64,000 bases of DNA, taken from positions 80,803 to 144,802 of the forward strand of contig NZ_PDWR01000007.1 in NCBI RefSeq assembly GCF_010211755.1, in the 5' to 3' direction. The position numbers and the translations under genes were made by a program. The first letter of the stretch is position 1. Each line of letters opens with the position of its first letter. Source of the DNA: Pseudoxanthomonas sangjuensis. GTDB lineage: Bacteria; Pseudomonadota; Gammaproteobacteria; Xanthomonadales; Xanthomonadaceae. Of this stretch, positions 26,533 to 36,294 are shown in pieces. Below the pieces are notes generated by a model. It made no database searches, was not told where the DNA came from, and saw only the letters and a program-made list of their open reading frames with translations.

Positions 26533-27519
26533 ATGACCCAGTGGTATTACGCCGACCGCAACCGCCAGCGCCAGGGTCCGATCGAGGCCGACGAGCTGGC
26601 CGTGCTGTTCCGCCGCAACGAAGTTTCGCCGGAGACGCTGGTGTGGCGCGAAGGACTGGAGCAATGGCAGGTGCTGGGCGATTTCGCCGGCGAGCTGGGC
26701 CTGCTGGAATCCGCGGCCGCCGGTGCGGCACCCGGCGACGACGCGGCGCCGATGCCGGCGCCTGCCACCGAACCCGCCAGCGAAGGCCGCGCCGTGTTCG
26801 CCACAAGCGAACCCGCCCCGGCGCCCGCAACCGACGCGGCCTACGCGGCGCCTGCCACGCCTTACGCCCCGCCGCGCGCCGCAGTCGCCGCGCACGACGC
26901 GGTGGTGCACGGCGGCGAGGTGGTCTATGCCGGCTTCTGGAAGCGCTATGCGGCCTCGGTGATCGACGGGCTGCTGTTCTTCGTCGTCATGCTCGTCGTG
27001 ATGATGGTCGTCGGCGGCCTGTTCGGTCTGGGGCTGTCGACGCTCGGCAGCGAAATGGCCACCGGCACGCTGGCGCCGCTGATGGTGCTGGGCATCTACG
27101 TGGTGCCGATCGTGCTGCAGGCGTTCTATTTCGTGTGGATGCACGCCTCGGCGTCGCAGGCCACGCTGGGCAAGCTGGCGGTCGGGATCAAGGTCACCGA
27201 CCTCGACGGCAACCCGATCGGCACCGGCCAGTCGCTGGGGCGCTGGGCCGGCTATTTCTTCTTCCACCTGCTCAGCTGCGGCATCGCCAGCCTGGTCTCG
27301 GCCTTCACCACCGGCCTGACCGGGCGCAAGCAGGCCCTGCACGACATGGCGGCCGGTACCCTGGTCGTGGACCGCTGGGCCTTCACCGCCCACCCGGAAC
27401 GGCAGCGCCGGGAGCTGGGCGTGGTCACCCTGATCGCCATCGTGGTCAGCGCGCTGATGCTGGTCGGCTACTTCGTCCTGATCGGGATCGCCGCCTCGAT
27501 GGGCGGCGCGGGACGCTGA
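26533..27519 (+). CDS. GYF_2-domain / RDD-family membrane protein (paralog 2)
   Basis: Protein of 328 aa with the same plan as the gene at 24722: GYF_2 at 1-56 (QWYYADRNRQRQGPIEADELAVLF...TLVWREGLEQWQVL), an Ala/Pro linker (60-130), then an RDD domain starting VYAGFWKRYAASVIDG with about four membrane helices and a final helix. Matching blocks TLGKLAVGIKV, TGLTGRKQALHDM and VDRWAFTAHP confirm paralogy. AGGGGGAAAACCG gives a strong ribosome site. The three genes are probably cotranscribed and inserted between smg and topA. Biological role is unknown. Confidence 0.85.
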   Translation: MTQWYYADRNRQRQGPIEADELAVLFRRNEVSPETLVWREGLEQWQVLGDFAGELGLLESAAAGAAPGDDAAPMPAPATEPASEGRAVFATSEPAPAPATDAAYAAPATPYAPPRAAVAAHDAVVHGGEVVYAGFWKRYAASVIDGLLFFVVMLVVMMVVGGLFGLGLSTLGSEMATGTLAPLMVLGIYVVPIVLQAFYFVWMHASASQATLGKLAVGIKVTDLDGNPIGTGQSLGRWAGYFFFHLLSCGIASLVSAFTTGLTGRKQALHDMAAGTLVVDRWAFTAHPERQRRELGVVTLIAIVVSALMLVGYFVLIGIAASMGGAGR

Positions 27520-27538
27520 GACCGCCGTCACAGCCTCC

Positions 27539-27571
27539 GGCCGGGGCCGGCTTGACAGCCCGGCCCCGGCC
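27539..27571. terminator. Large GC hairpin between GYF_2 paralog 2 and topA
   Basis: A 12-bp perfect stem, GGCCGGGGCCGG (27539-27550) and CCGGCCCCGGCC (27560-27571), with the loop CTTGACAGC. No T-run follows. The loop contains TTGACA, a perfect -35 hexamer, but the nearest -10-like TATAAA is 24 bp away, too far. Confidence 0.6.
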
Positions 27572-27693
27572 GTGATTCCACTATAAATAGCGTGAAACCT
27601 GAACGCCCGGGCCCCCGAGTCCGGGCGTCGGCTTCTTCCACGACCCGTTTTGTACGACCATCGCCGGCCCGCCGGCCCCAGCCTTTCCCGCCC

Positions 27694-30231
27694 ATGCCCA
27701 AGCACCTGCTCATCGTCGAATCGCCCGCCAAGGCCAAGACGATCAACAAATACCTCGGCAAGGACTTCCACGTCCTGGCCTCGTACGGGCACGTGCGCGA
27801 CCTGGTGCCGAAGGAGGGCGCGGTGGACCCGGACGCCGGCTTCGCGATGCGCTACGAGCTGATCGACAAGAACGAGAAGCACGTCGACGCGATAGCGAAA
27901 GCCGCCAAGGCCGCCGACGACATCTGGCTGGCCACCGACCCGGACCGCGAGGGCGAGGCGATCAGCTGGCACATCGCCGAGATCCTGAAGGAGCGCGGCC
28001 TGCTGCAGGACAAGCCCCTGCACCGCGTGGTCTTCACCGAGATCACCCCGCGCGCGATCAGGGAAGCGATGACCCAGCCGCGCAGCATCGCCAGCGACCT
28101 GGTCGATGCGCAGCAGGCGCGGCGCGCGCTCGACTACCTGGTCGGCTTCAACCTGTCGCCGGTGCTGTGGCGCAAGGTCCAGCGCGGCCTGTCCGCCGGC
28201 CGCGTGCAGTCGCCGGCGCTGCGCATGATCGTCGAGCGCGAGGAGGAGATCGAAGCCTTCGTCGCCCGCGAGTACTGGACCATCGAAGCCGAGTGCGCGC
28301 ACCCGTCGCAGTCGTTCGGCGCGAAGCTGACCAAGCTCGACGGCAAGAAGTTCGAGCAGTTCACCATCACCGACGGCGACACCGCCGAGGCCGCGCGCGC
28401 GCGCATCCAGCAGGCCGCGCAGGGCATGCTGCACGTCACCGACGTCGCCAGCAAGGAACGCAAGCGCCGCCCGGCGCCGCCGTTCACCACCTCGACGCTG
28501 CAGCAGGAGGCCTCGCGCAAGCTCGGCTTCACCACGCGCAAGACCATGCAGGTGGCGCAGAAGCTGTACGAAGGCGTGGCCATCGGCGACGAAGGCACGG
28601 TCGGCCTGATCACCTACATGCGTACCGACTCGGTCAACCTGTCGGTCGACGCGCTGGGCGAGATCCGCGACGTGATCGCGCGCGACTACGGCACCGCGTC
28701 GCTGCCGGACAAGCCGAACTTCTACCAGACCAAGTCGAAGAACGCGCAGGAAGCGCACGAAGCGATACGCCCGACCTCGGCGCTGCGCACCCCGGCGCAG
28801 GTGGCGCGCTACCTGACCGACGACGAGCGCAAGCTGTACGAACTGGTGTGGAAGCGCGCGGTCGCCTGCCAGATGATCCCGGCGACGCTGAACACCGTCA
28901 GCGTCGACCTGGCCGCGGGCGGCGAGCACAGCTTCCGCGCCAGCGGCACCACCGTGGTCGTGCCCGGCTTCCTCGCCGTGTACGAGGAAGGCCGCGACGC
29001 GAAGAGCGAGGACGACGACGAAGGCCGCAAGCTGCCGGCGATGAAGCCCGGCGACCGCGTGCCGCTGGAACGCATTCACGCCGACCAGCACTTCACCCAG
29101 CCGCCGCCGCGCTACACCGAGGCCGCGCTGGTCAAGGCGCTGGAGGAATACGGCATCGGCCGGCCGTCGACCTACGCCTCGATCATCCAGACCCTGCTGT
29201 TCCGCAAGTACGCGGAGATGGAAGGCCGCGCGTTCAAGCCCACCGACGTGGGCCGCGCGGTCAGCAAGTTCCTCAGCAGCCATTTCACCCGCTACGTCGA
29301 TTACGACTTCACCGCGAACATGGAAGACGAGCTGGACGCCGTCTCGCGCGGCGAGGAGGAGTGGGTGCCGCTGATGGAAAAGTTCTGGGGCCCGTTCAAG
29401 GAACTGGTCGAGGAGAAATCCGAATCGGTCGACCGTTCCGAGGCCACCGGCGCGCGCGAACTGGGCAGCGACCCGAAGAGCGGCAAGCCGGTCAGCGTGC
29501 GCCTGGGCCGGTTCGGGCCGTATGCGCAGATCGGCGACAAGGACGTGGACGAGAAGCTGGAATTCGCCAGCCTGCGTCCCGGCCAGTCGATGCACACGAT
29601 CACGCTGGAGGAAGCGCTGGAGCTGTTCAAGCTGCCGCGCAAGCTGGGCCTGAGCAACGGCGAGGAAGTCAGCGTCGGCATCGGCCGCTTCGGCCCGTTC
29701 GCCAAGCGCGGGTCCACCTACGCCTCGCTGAAGAAGGAAGACGACCCGCACACCATCGACCTGGCGCGGGCGGTGTTCCTGATCGAGGAAAAGGAAGAGA
29801 TCGCGCGCAACCGCATCATCAAGGAATTCGAAGGCAGCGACATCCAGGTGCTGAACGGCCGCTTCGGCCCGTACATCAGCGACGGCAAGCTCAATGGCAA
29901 GATCCCGAAGGACCGCGACCCGGCCTCGCTGACCCTGGAAGAGGTGCAGAAGCTGCTGGAGGAAACCGGCAAGCCGGCGCGGCGCGGCTTCGGCGCGAAG
30001 AAGACCGCGGCCAGGAAGGCGCCGGCGAAGAAGGAGCCTGCGGCCAAGAAGGCCGTCGCGAAGAAGGCGCCGGCGAAGAAGGCGGCGAAGGCCGGCAAGA
30101 AAACCACCGCCAAGAAGACCACGGCGCGCAAGTCCGCCCTCACCCCGGAAGTCGAGCCGGCCAAGTCGTTGCTGACCAAGAAGACCGACATCGAGATCGG
30201 CAAGAAGCGCGTGGTGAAGAAATCGGCCTGA
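27694..30231 (+). CDS. topA: DNA topoisomerase I
   Basis: Type IA topoisomerase of 845 aa that relaxes negative supercoils. TOPRIM domain at the N-terminus (LLIVESPAKAKTINKYLG; ATDPDREGEAISWH with the acidic cluster). Catalytic Tyr is Y308 in LITYMRTDSVNLS. After the core, three repeats (GRFGPYAQIG, GRFGPFAKRG, GRFGPYISDG) belong to the C-terminal repeat family and replace the four-cysteine zinc fingers of E. coli TopA. The last ~60 residues are Lys/Ala-rich (KKTAARKAPAKK and similar), histone H1-like, and probably bind DNA non-specifically. The start at 27694 (MPKHLLIVES) is standard; upstream in-frame codons encode an unconserved leader. Confidence 0.97.
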   Translation: MPKHLLIVESPAKAKTINKYLGKDFHVLASYGHVRDLVPKEGAVDPDAGFAMRYELIDKNEKHVDAIAKAAKAADDIWLATDPDREGEAISWHIAEILKERGLLQDKPLHRVVFTEITPRAIREAMTQPRSIASDLVDAQQARRALDYLVGFNLSPVLWRKVQRGLSAGRVQSPALRMIVEREEEIEAFVAREYWTIEAECAHPSQSFGAKLTKLDGKKFEQFTITDGDTAEAARARIQQAAQGMLHVTDVASKERKRRPAPPFTTSTLQQEASRKLGFTTRKTMQVAQKLYEGVAIGDEGTVGLITYMRTDSVNLSVDALGEIRDVIARDYGTASLPDKPNFYQTKSKNAQEAHEAIRPTSALRTPAQVARYLTDDERKLYELVWKRAVACQMIPATLNTVSVDLAAGGEHSFRASGTTVVVPGFLAVYEEGRDAKSEDDDEGRKLPAMKPGDRVPLERIHADQHFTQPPPRYTEAALVKALEEYGIGRPSTYASIIQTLLFRKYAEMEGRAFKPTDVGRAVSKFLSSHFTRYVDYDFTANMEDELDAVSRGEEEWVPLMEKFWGPFKELVEEKSESVDRSEATGARELGSDPKSGKPVSVRLGRFGPYAQIGDKDVDEKLEFASLRPGQSMHTITLEEALELFKLPRKLGLSNGEEVSVGIGRFGPFAKRGSTYASLKKEDDPHTIDLARAVFLIEEKEEIARNRIIKEFEGSDIQVLNGRFGPYISDGKLNGKIPKDRDPASLTLEEVQKLLEETGKPARRGFGAKKTAARKAPAKKEPAAKKAVAKKAPAKKAAKAGKKTTAKKTTARKSALTPEVEPAKSLLTKKTDIEIGKKRVVKKSA

Positions 30232-30303
30232 CGCCGGGCCACGCAAGCATTGCCCGGGGCGGCGCCCGGCGCCCGATCCGCCGTGGGATCGAGGGACGGA
30301 CGG

Positions 30304-30344
30304 CTGATCTGGATCAAGGCGGCGCCTTCGTCCGGCGCTATGCT
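30304..30344 (+). promoter_or_regulatory. Predicted FNR/Anr class II promoter of the HPF-like gene
   Basis: CTGAT-CTGG-ATCAA (30304-30317) matches the FNR/Anr box TTGATNNNNATCAA at 9 of 10 fixed positions. TATGCT at 30339-30344 is a plausible -10. If transcription starts at 30351-30352, the box is centred at -40.5 to -41.5, the class II position. Oxygen-limitation control of the gene is therefore predicted. Confidence 0.6.
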
Positions 30345-30377
30345 GCAGATGCATCCACCGCATTGCAGGAGCCGCCC

Positions 30378-30689
30378 ATGACCCCCAACGTCAACGTCGT
30401 TTTCCAGGGCATCGATCCTTCCGAGGCGTTGCGCGCCGACATCGCGCGCCATGCCGAAAAACTCGGCAGGTTCGCCAAGCACCTGCAGGGCTGCAACGCG
30501 GTGGTCGGGCTGGAGGAAGGCCGCCATCGCCAGGGCAACCGCTACCTCGTGCGCCTGCTTGCCTCGCTTCCCGGCGGCACGGCGACAGCCGAGAAGGCCC
30601 ACGAAGACGCCTACGTTGCGGCACACCAGGCTTTCGATGCGCTGCAACGGCAGATCGAGGACCAGGTCAGGATCCAGCGCGGCGACTGA
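30378..30689 (+). CDS. HPF/RaiA-family ribosome-associated protein
   Basis: Short protein of 103 aa. VNVVFQGIDPSEALRADIARHAEKLGRF follows the first strand and helix of hibernation-promoting factors, and the C-terminal YVAAHQAFDALQRQIEDQV is the conserved last helix. Members bind the 30S A/P-site region and promote hibernation or protect idle ribosomes. It is short (HPF is ~95-115 aa) and diverged in the middle (HRQGNRYLVRLLASLPGG). A predicted FNR/Anr-type box upstream suggests induction at low oxygen. It is monocistronic between topA and glmS. Confidence 0.75.
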   Translation: MTPNVNVVFQGIDPSEALRADIARHAEKLGRFAKHLQGCNAVVGLEEGRHRQGNRYLVRLLASLPGGTATAEKAHEDAYVAAHQAFDALQRQIEDQVRIQRGD

Positions 30690-30750
30690 GCCGCACGCGC
30701 CGCGATCGCCGGGGCAACGCCCCGCGCCGGGCCCGGCGATGCCGGGCCGG

Positions 30751-32580
<1,830 letters not shown>

Positions 32581-32669
32581 GCAGCCGCACTCCGTTGTTC
32601 AAGGTGAAGACATCCCGCGGACATTCTAGCGTCGGCCGCGACCGGCCCCGGACAAGCCTGCGCCAACCG

Positions 32670-32702
32670 GTGTCCGCACAGTGTCCGCGGACACGCGGAC
32701 AC
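32670..32702 (+). promoter_or_regulatory. Four-half-site palindrome, predicted enhancer (UAS) for the operon's own regulator
   Basis: Four copies of one 8-mer: GTGTCCGC at 32670-32677 and 32681-32688, GCGGACAC at 32687-32694 and 32695-32702. The central GTGTCCGCGGACAC (32681-32694) is a perfect palindrome. The element lies about 72-104 bp upstream of the predicted sigma-54 start site, where NtrC-type activators bind. Confidence 0.6.
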
Positions 32703-32746
32703 CTGTTCGGACGCCCTGCACCCCCTTTCGCATCAACGACTTGCGA

Positions 32747-32763
32747 TTGGCACGAGTCGTGCT
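32747..32763 (+). promoter_or_regulatory. Predicted sigma-54 (-24/-12) promoter of the efflux operon
   Basis: TTGGCACGAGTCGTGCT fits the sigma-54 consensus YTGGCACGrNNNTTGCW at all but one fixed base. GG at 32749-32750 and GC at 32761-32762 have the required 12-bp phase. The start would be near 32774, 25 nt before the MFP ATG. The GCACGAGTCGTGC core is also palindromic. Confidence 0.7.
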
Positions 32764-32798
32764 GCTGGATGCCTGTCTACCCATAACGCCAAGCATCG

Positions 32799-34070
32799 AT
32801 GATTCGGGACACCTCCGCGCAGGACCAGGTACTCGCCAAACCCGCCGGCCGCGGCCGGCTGCCACGCTGGGCCTGGTCGGCGGCCGGTGCCGCGCTGCTG
32901 GTCCTGGGCATCGTCTGGGTGGGGGTGCAATGGCTGGGCGGCGCGCGGTCGTACGACGCTTCGCGGCTGCGTATCGCCGAAGTCACCCGCGGCGACCTGG
33001 TCCGCGACATTTCCGCGGATGGCCGCGTGATCGCCGCCAACAGCCCCACCCTGTACGCCATCGCCGCCGGCACGGTCTCGCTGAAGGTCGTCGCCGGCGA
33101 CAAGGTGGCCAAGGGCCAGGAACTGGCGGTGATCGACAGCCCGGAACTGCGCAGCAAGCTGGTGCAGGAGGAATCCACGCTGGCCAGCCTCGAGGCCGAA
33201 GCCGGCCGCGCCCGCCTCGACGCGCAGATCGCGCGGCTGACCGCGCGCAAGGCGCTGGACCAGGCGCAGATCGACCACACCGCCGCGCTGCGCGACCTGG
33301 AGCGGTACCAGCGCGCCTACGACGGCGGCGCGGTGTCGAAGAACGAACTGAACCGCGCCGAGGACGAGGTGAAGAAGGCGCAGATCGGCCTCGGCAGCGC
33401 GCACAAGGATTTCGACCTGCAGGCCGCCGGCGCCGGGCTCGATGCGCGCAACAAGCAGTTGCTGGCCGACCGCCAGCGCGCGGTCGTCGCCGAGGCCCGG
33501 CGCCAGGTCGACGCGCTGACCCTGCGCGCGCCGTTCGACGGCCAGGTCGGCCAGGTGCAGGTGCCGCAGGGCACCAGCGTGGTCGCCAATGGGCCGGTGC
33601 TGAGCGTGGTCGACCTGAGCAAGTTCGAAGTCGAGATCAGGGTGCCGGAAAGCTTCGCCCGCGACCTGGCCATCGGCATGCCGGCGCAGCTGACCAGCGG
33701 CAGCGGGCAACCGTACCCGGGCGAGATCTCCGCGGTGTCGCCGGAAGTGGTCAACGGCGAGGTCGTCGCGCGCATCCGCTTCAGCAAGGACCAGCCGCCG
33801 GGCCTGCGCCAGAACCAGCGCCTGAGCGCGCGCATCCTGATGGACACCCGCCGCAACGTGCTGAAGGTCGAACGCGGCCCGTTCGTCGAACAGTCCGGCG
33901 GCCGCTATGCCTACGTCATGGACGGCAACGTCGCCGTGCGCAGGCCGGTGCGGCTGGGCGTGAGCAGCCTGTCCGAAATCGAGGTGCTGGACGGCCTGCA
34001 GCCCGGCGACCGCGTCGTGGTTTCCGGCAGCGACCTGTTCGGCGATGCCGAGAAAGTAAAAGTGAATTGA
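32799..34070 (+). CDS. HlyD/MacA-type membrane fusion protein (periplasmic adaptor)
   Basis: Adaptor of 423 aa with a single N-terminal membrane helix (about residues 25-46) and a periplasmic body. Barrel-sandwich halves flank a coiled coil: AAGTVSLKVVAGDKVAKGQELAVID before it and LRAPFDGQVGQVQVPQGTSVVANG after it; the helical hairpin runs about 118-230. It would link the inner-membrane ABC exporter encoded next to an outer-membrane channel of the TolC type encoded elsewhere. First gene of the MFP-ATPase-permease-permease set, preceded by a predicted sigma-54 promoter. The ribosome site is weak. Substrate is unknown; peptides or macrolide-like compounds are typical for MacAB-like systems. Confidence 0.92.
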   Translation: MIRDTSAQDQVLAKPAGRGRLPRWAWSAAGAALLVLGIVWVGVQWLGGARSYDASRLRIAEVTRGDLVRDISADGRVIAANSPTLYAIAAGTVSLKVVAGDKVAKGQELAVIDSPELRSKLVQEESTLASLEAEAGRARLDAQIARLTARKALDQAQIDHTAALRDLERYQRAYDGGAVSKNELNRAEDEVKKAQIGLGSAHKDFDLQAAGAGLDARNKQLLADRQRAVVAEARRQVDALTLRAPFDGQVGQVQVPQGTSVVANGPVLSVVDLSKFEVEIRVPESFARDLAIGMPAQLTSGSGQPYPGEISAVSPEVVNGEVVARIRFSKDQPPGLRQNQRLSARILMDTRRNVLKVERGPFVEQSGGRYAYVMDGNVAVRRPVRLGVSSLSEIEVLDGLQPGDRVVVSGSDLFGDAEKVKVN

Positions 34071-34077
34071 TGCGGTA

Positions 34078-34157
34078 GTTGGCTGTGGGTTCTTGGCTGT
34101 TGGAGAAACGCCGAGCCCCGGAAAGCCAACCGCCAAGAACCGGCAACCAAGAACCAA
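34078..34157. repeat. Inverted-repeat-rich spacer between MFP and ATPase genes
   Basis: GTTGGCT (34078-34084) matches AGCCAAC (34124-34130), and GGTTCTTGGC (34088-34097) matches GCCAAGAACC (34132-34141); a further CCAAGAACCAACAACC starts at 34147. The order A-B-A'-B' means the stems cross, so only alternative or pseudoknot folding is possible. Position inside an operon suggests an RNA-level effect or a remnant of a mobile palindrome. Confidence 0.4.
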
Positions 34158-34183
34158 CAACCAGAACCACCGAGGACACCACC

Positions 34184-34912
34184 ATGTTGGAAATGCACCA
34201 GGTCACCAAGGTCTACCGCACCGAGCTGGTCGAGACGCACGCGTTGCGTTCGCTGGACCTGCACGTGAAGGAGGGCGAATTCGTCGCCGTGACCGGCCCC
34301 TCGGGTTCGGGCAAGACGACGTTCCTCAACATCGCCGGACTGCTGGAAACCTACACTTCCGGCGTCTACAGGCTGGACGGCGAGGACGTCAGTGGCCTGA
34401 ACGACAACCAGCGCAGCCGGCTGCGCAACCAGAAGATCGGCTTCATCTTCCAGAGCTTCAACCTGATCCCCGACCTGAACCTGTTCGACAACGCCGACGT
34501 GCCGCTGCGCTACCGCGGCATGCCGGCAAGCGAGCGCAAGCAGCGCATCGAGGAGGCGCTGGCCCGGGTCGGACTGGGCTCGCGGATGAAGCACTACCCG
34601 GCCGAGCTGTCCGGCGGCCAGCAGCAGCGCGCGGCGATCGCGCGCGCGCTGGCCGGCAGCCCGAGGCTGCTGCTCGCCGACGAGCCCACCGGCAATCTCG
34701 ACACGCAGATGGCGCGCGGCGTGCTGGAACTGCTGGAGGAGATCAACCAGCGCGGCACGACCATCGTGATGGTCACCCACGATCCGGAACTGGCCGCGCG
34801 CGCGCAGCGCAACGTGCACATCGTCGACGGCATGGCCACCGACCTCTCCGTCGGGCCGGAATTGATCCGCGCCGGAGCAAGAAGCGAGTACGCGGAAACC
34901 GGGAACGAGTGA
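34184..34912 (+). CDS. ABC transporter ATP-binding protein, LolD/MacB type
   Basis: ATPase of 242 aa. Walker A GPSGSGKTT, signature LSGGQQQRAAIARAL, Walker B LLLADEPTGNLD and switch His in VTHDPEL are intact. It belongs to the LolD/MacB/FtsE clade that pairs with FtsX-type permeases. The start at 34184 is chosen because it begins MLEMHQVTKVY; longer in-frame reading goes through the inverted-repeat spacer. The C-terminus is about 20 residues longer than LolD and runs into a GGGAACG-type palindrome. Two permeases follow. Confidence 0.95.
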   Translation: MLEMHQVTKVYRTELVETHALRSLDLHVKEGEFVAVTGPSGSGKTTFLNIAGLLETYTSGVYRLDGEDVSGLNDNQRSRLRNQKIGFIFQSFNLIPDLNLFDNADVPLRYRGMPASERKQRIEEALARVGLGSRMKHYPAELSGGQQQRAAIARALAGSPRLLLADEPTGNLDTQMARGVLELLEEINQRGTTIVMVTHDPELAARAQRNVHIVDGMATDLSVGPELIRAGARSEYAETGNE

Positions 34913-34958
34913 CGGCGGGGGCAAGGCGCCCCTTCGCCCGTTTCCCGTTCTCTCCCGC
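34889..34958. repeat. Imperfect palindrome at the ATPase gene stop
   Basis: GGAAACCGGGAACGAGTGA on the left and CCCGTTTCCCGTTCTCTCCC on the right are imperfect complements separated by a GC-rich loop. The stop codon of the ATPase lies inside the left arm. It resembles the asymmetric repeats at 12248 and 20984 only loosely. Confidence 0.3.
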
Positions 34959-34982
34959 TGGTTCCCCAACAGGACAACACGC

Positions 34983-36284
34983 ATGTTCGCCTATTACTTC
35001 AACCTCGCCCTGCGCAGCTTCCGGCGCAACAAGGTGCTGACCGCGCTGATGGTGCTGGCGATCGCGCTGGGCATCGGCGCGGCGATGACCACGCTGACCG
35101 TGTTCCACGTGCTTTCCGGCGACCCGATCCCGCAGAAGAGCGACCGCCTGTTCTACGTGCAGCTCGATGCCGAATCCATGCAGGGCTACCAGCCCGGCGA
35201 AGAGCCGAACACCCAGCTGACCCGCTTCGACGCCGAGGCGCTGCTGCGCGACAAGCGCGGCCTGCGGCAGACGATGGCCAGCGGCGGCAACGTGGTCGTC
35301 GACCCGAACCGCGCCGGGCAGACCCCGTACCTGACCGACGCGCGCTACGCCACCGCCGACTTCTTCGCGATGTTCGACGTGCCGTTCCTGTACGGCCGCG
35401 CCTGGACCGCGGACGAGGACGAAACGCACGCGCGCGTGGCGGTGATCAGCCGCGAACTCAACGACACGATCTTCGGCGGCGGCGACAGCACCGGCAAGAT
35501 CCTGCGCATCGCCCCCAACGACTTCCGCGTCGTCGGCGTGCTCGACAACTGGCGCCCGGTGCCGAAGTTCTACGACTTGTACACCGGCCGCTACGGCGTC
35601 CCCGAAGGCGTGCTCCTGCCCTTCTCCACGTCGCGCGACCTGAAGCTGGGCACCCAGGGCAGCACCAACTGCTGGGGCGATTCGCAGGGCGACAGCCGTT
35701 CGCTGAACGCGCCGTGCGCGTGGGTGCAGTACTGGGTGGAGCTGGAATCGGCCGGCCAGGCGGACGCCTACCGCAACTACCTGGTCAATTATTCCGACCA
35801 GCAGCGTACCGCCGGCCGTTTCGAGCGCCCGAGCAACGTGCGCCTGCGCAACGTGATGGAACTGCTGGAGTTCAACCGCTTCGTCCCGGGCGACGTGCGC
35901 CTGCAGGTGTGGCTGGCGCTGGGCTTCCTGCTGGTCTGCCTGGTCAACACCGTCGGCCTGCTGCTGGCCAAGTTCCTGCGCCGCAGCGGCGAGATCGGCG
36001 TGCGCCGCGCACTGGGCGCGTCGCGCGCGGAGATCTTCAAGCAATGCCTGGTCGAAGCCGGCGCGATCGGGCTGGCCGGCGGCACGCTCGGCCTGGGCCT
36101 GGCCCTGCTCGGCCTGTGGGCGGTGCGCCACCAGCCGGCCAGCTACGCCAAGCTGGCGCAACTGGACGCGCCGATGTTGCTGCTGACCTTCGTGCTGGCG
36201 ATCGTGGCCAGCCTGCTGGCCGGGCTGTTGCCCGCCTGGCGAGCGATGCAGATCACGCCCGCCGTGCAATTGAAGACGCAATAA
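34983..36284 (+). CDS. ABC transporter permease, FtsX/MacB type (1)
   Basis: Permease of 433 aa with the MacB-like layout: one helix at 20-40 (TALMVLAIALGIGAAM), a large periplasmic domain (about 45-300), and three C-terminal helices (about 305-330, 355-385 and 400-420). RRSGEIGVRRALGASRAEIF is the conserved cytoplasmic coupling segment of the FtsX family. It shares operon position, and probably a heterodimer, with the following permease, since the two periplasmic domains differ. It would act with the ATPase encoded 70 bp upstream. Confidence 0.93.
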   Translation: MFAYYFNLALRSFRRNKVLTALMVLAIALGIGAAMTTLTVFHVLSGDPIPQKSDRLFYVQLDAESMQGYQPGEEPNTQLTRFDAEALLRDKRGLRQTMASGGNVVVDPNRAGQTPYLTDARYATADFFAMFDVPFLYGRAWTADEDETHARVAVISRELNDTIFGGGDSTGKILRIAPNDFRVVGVLDNWRPVPKFYDLYTGRYGVPEGVLLPFSTSRDLKLGTQGSTNCWGDSQGDSRSLNAPCAWVQYWVELESAGQADAYRNYLVNYSDQQRTAGRFERPSNVRLRNVMELLEFNRFVPGDVRLQVWLALGFLLVCLVNTVGLLLAKFLRRSGEIGVRRALGASRAEIFKQCLVEAGAIGLAGGTLGLGLALLGLWAVRHQPASYAKLAQLDAPMLLLTFVLAIVASLLAGLLPAWRAMQITPAVQLKTQ

Positions 36285-36294
36285 GGGGAACGCC

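Noticed and set aside
27552..27587. TTGACA and TATAAA as a topA promoter
   Set aside because: The spacing is 24 bp, far from 16-18, and TTGACA lies in the loop of a 12-bp hairpin. Not reported as a promoter.
26281..30363. A 1360-codon open frame on the minus strand opposite the GYF_2 genes and topA
   Set aside because: It is the antisense of well-recognised genes in GC-rich DNA; its translation is low-complexity Arg/Gly/Ala/Gln/His without domains.
32581..32669. glmS ribozyme or riboswitch upstream of glmS
   Set aside because: No conserved ribozyme core is visible, and this element is a Gram-positive feature; only short spacer sequence is present.
32747..32762. TTGCGA at 32741 as a sigma-70 -35 box
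   Set aside because: No -10 occurs 16-18 bp later (GCTGGA); the sigma-54 reading fits far better.
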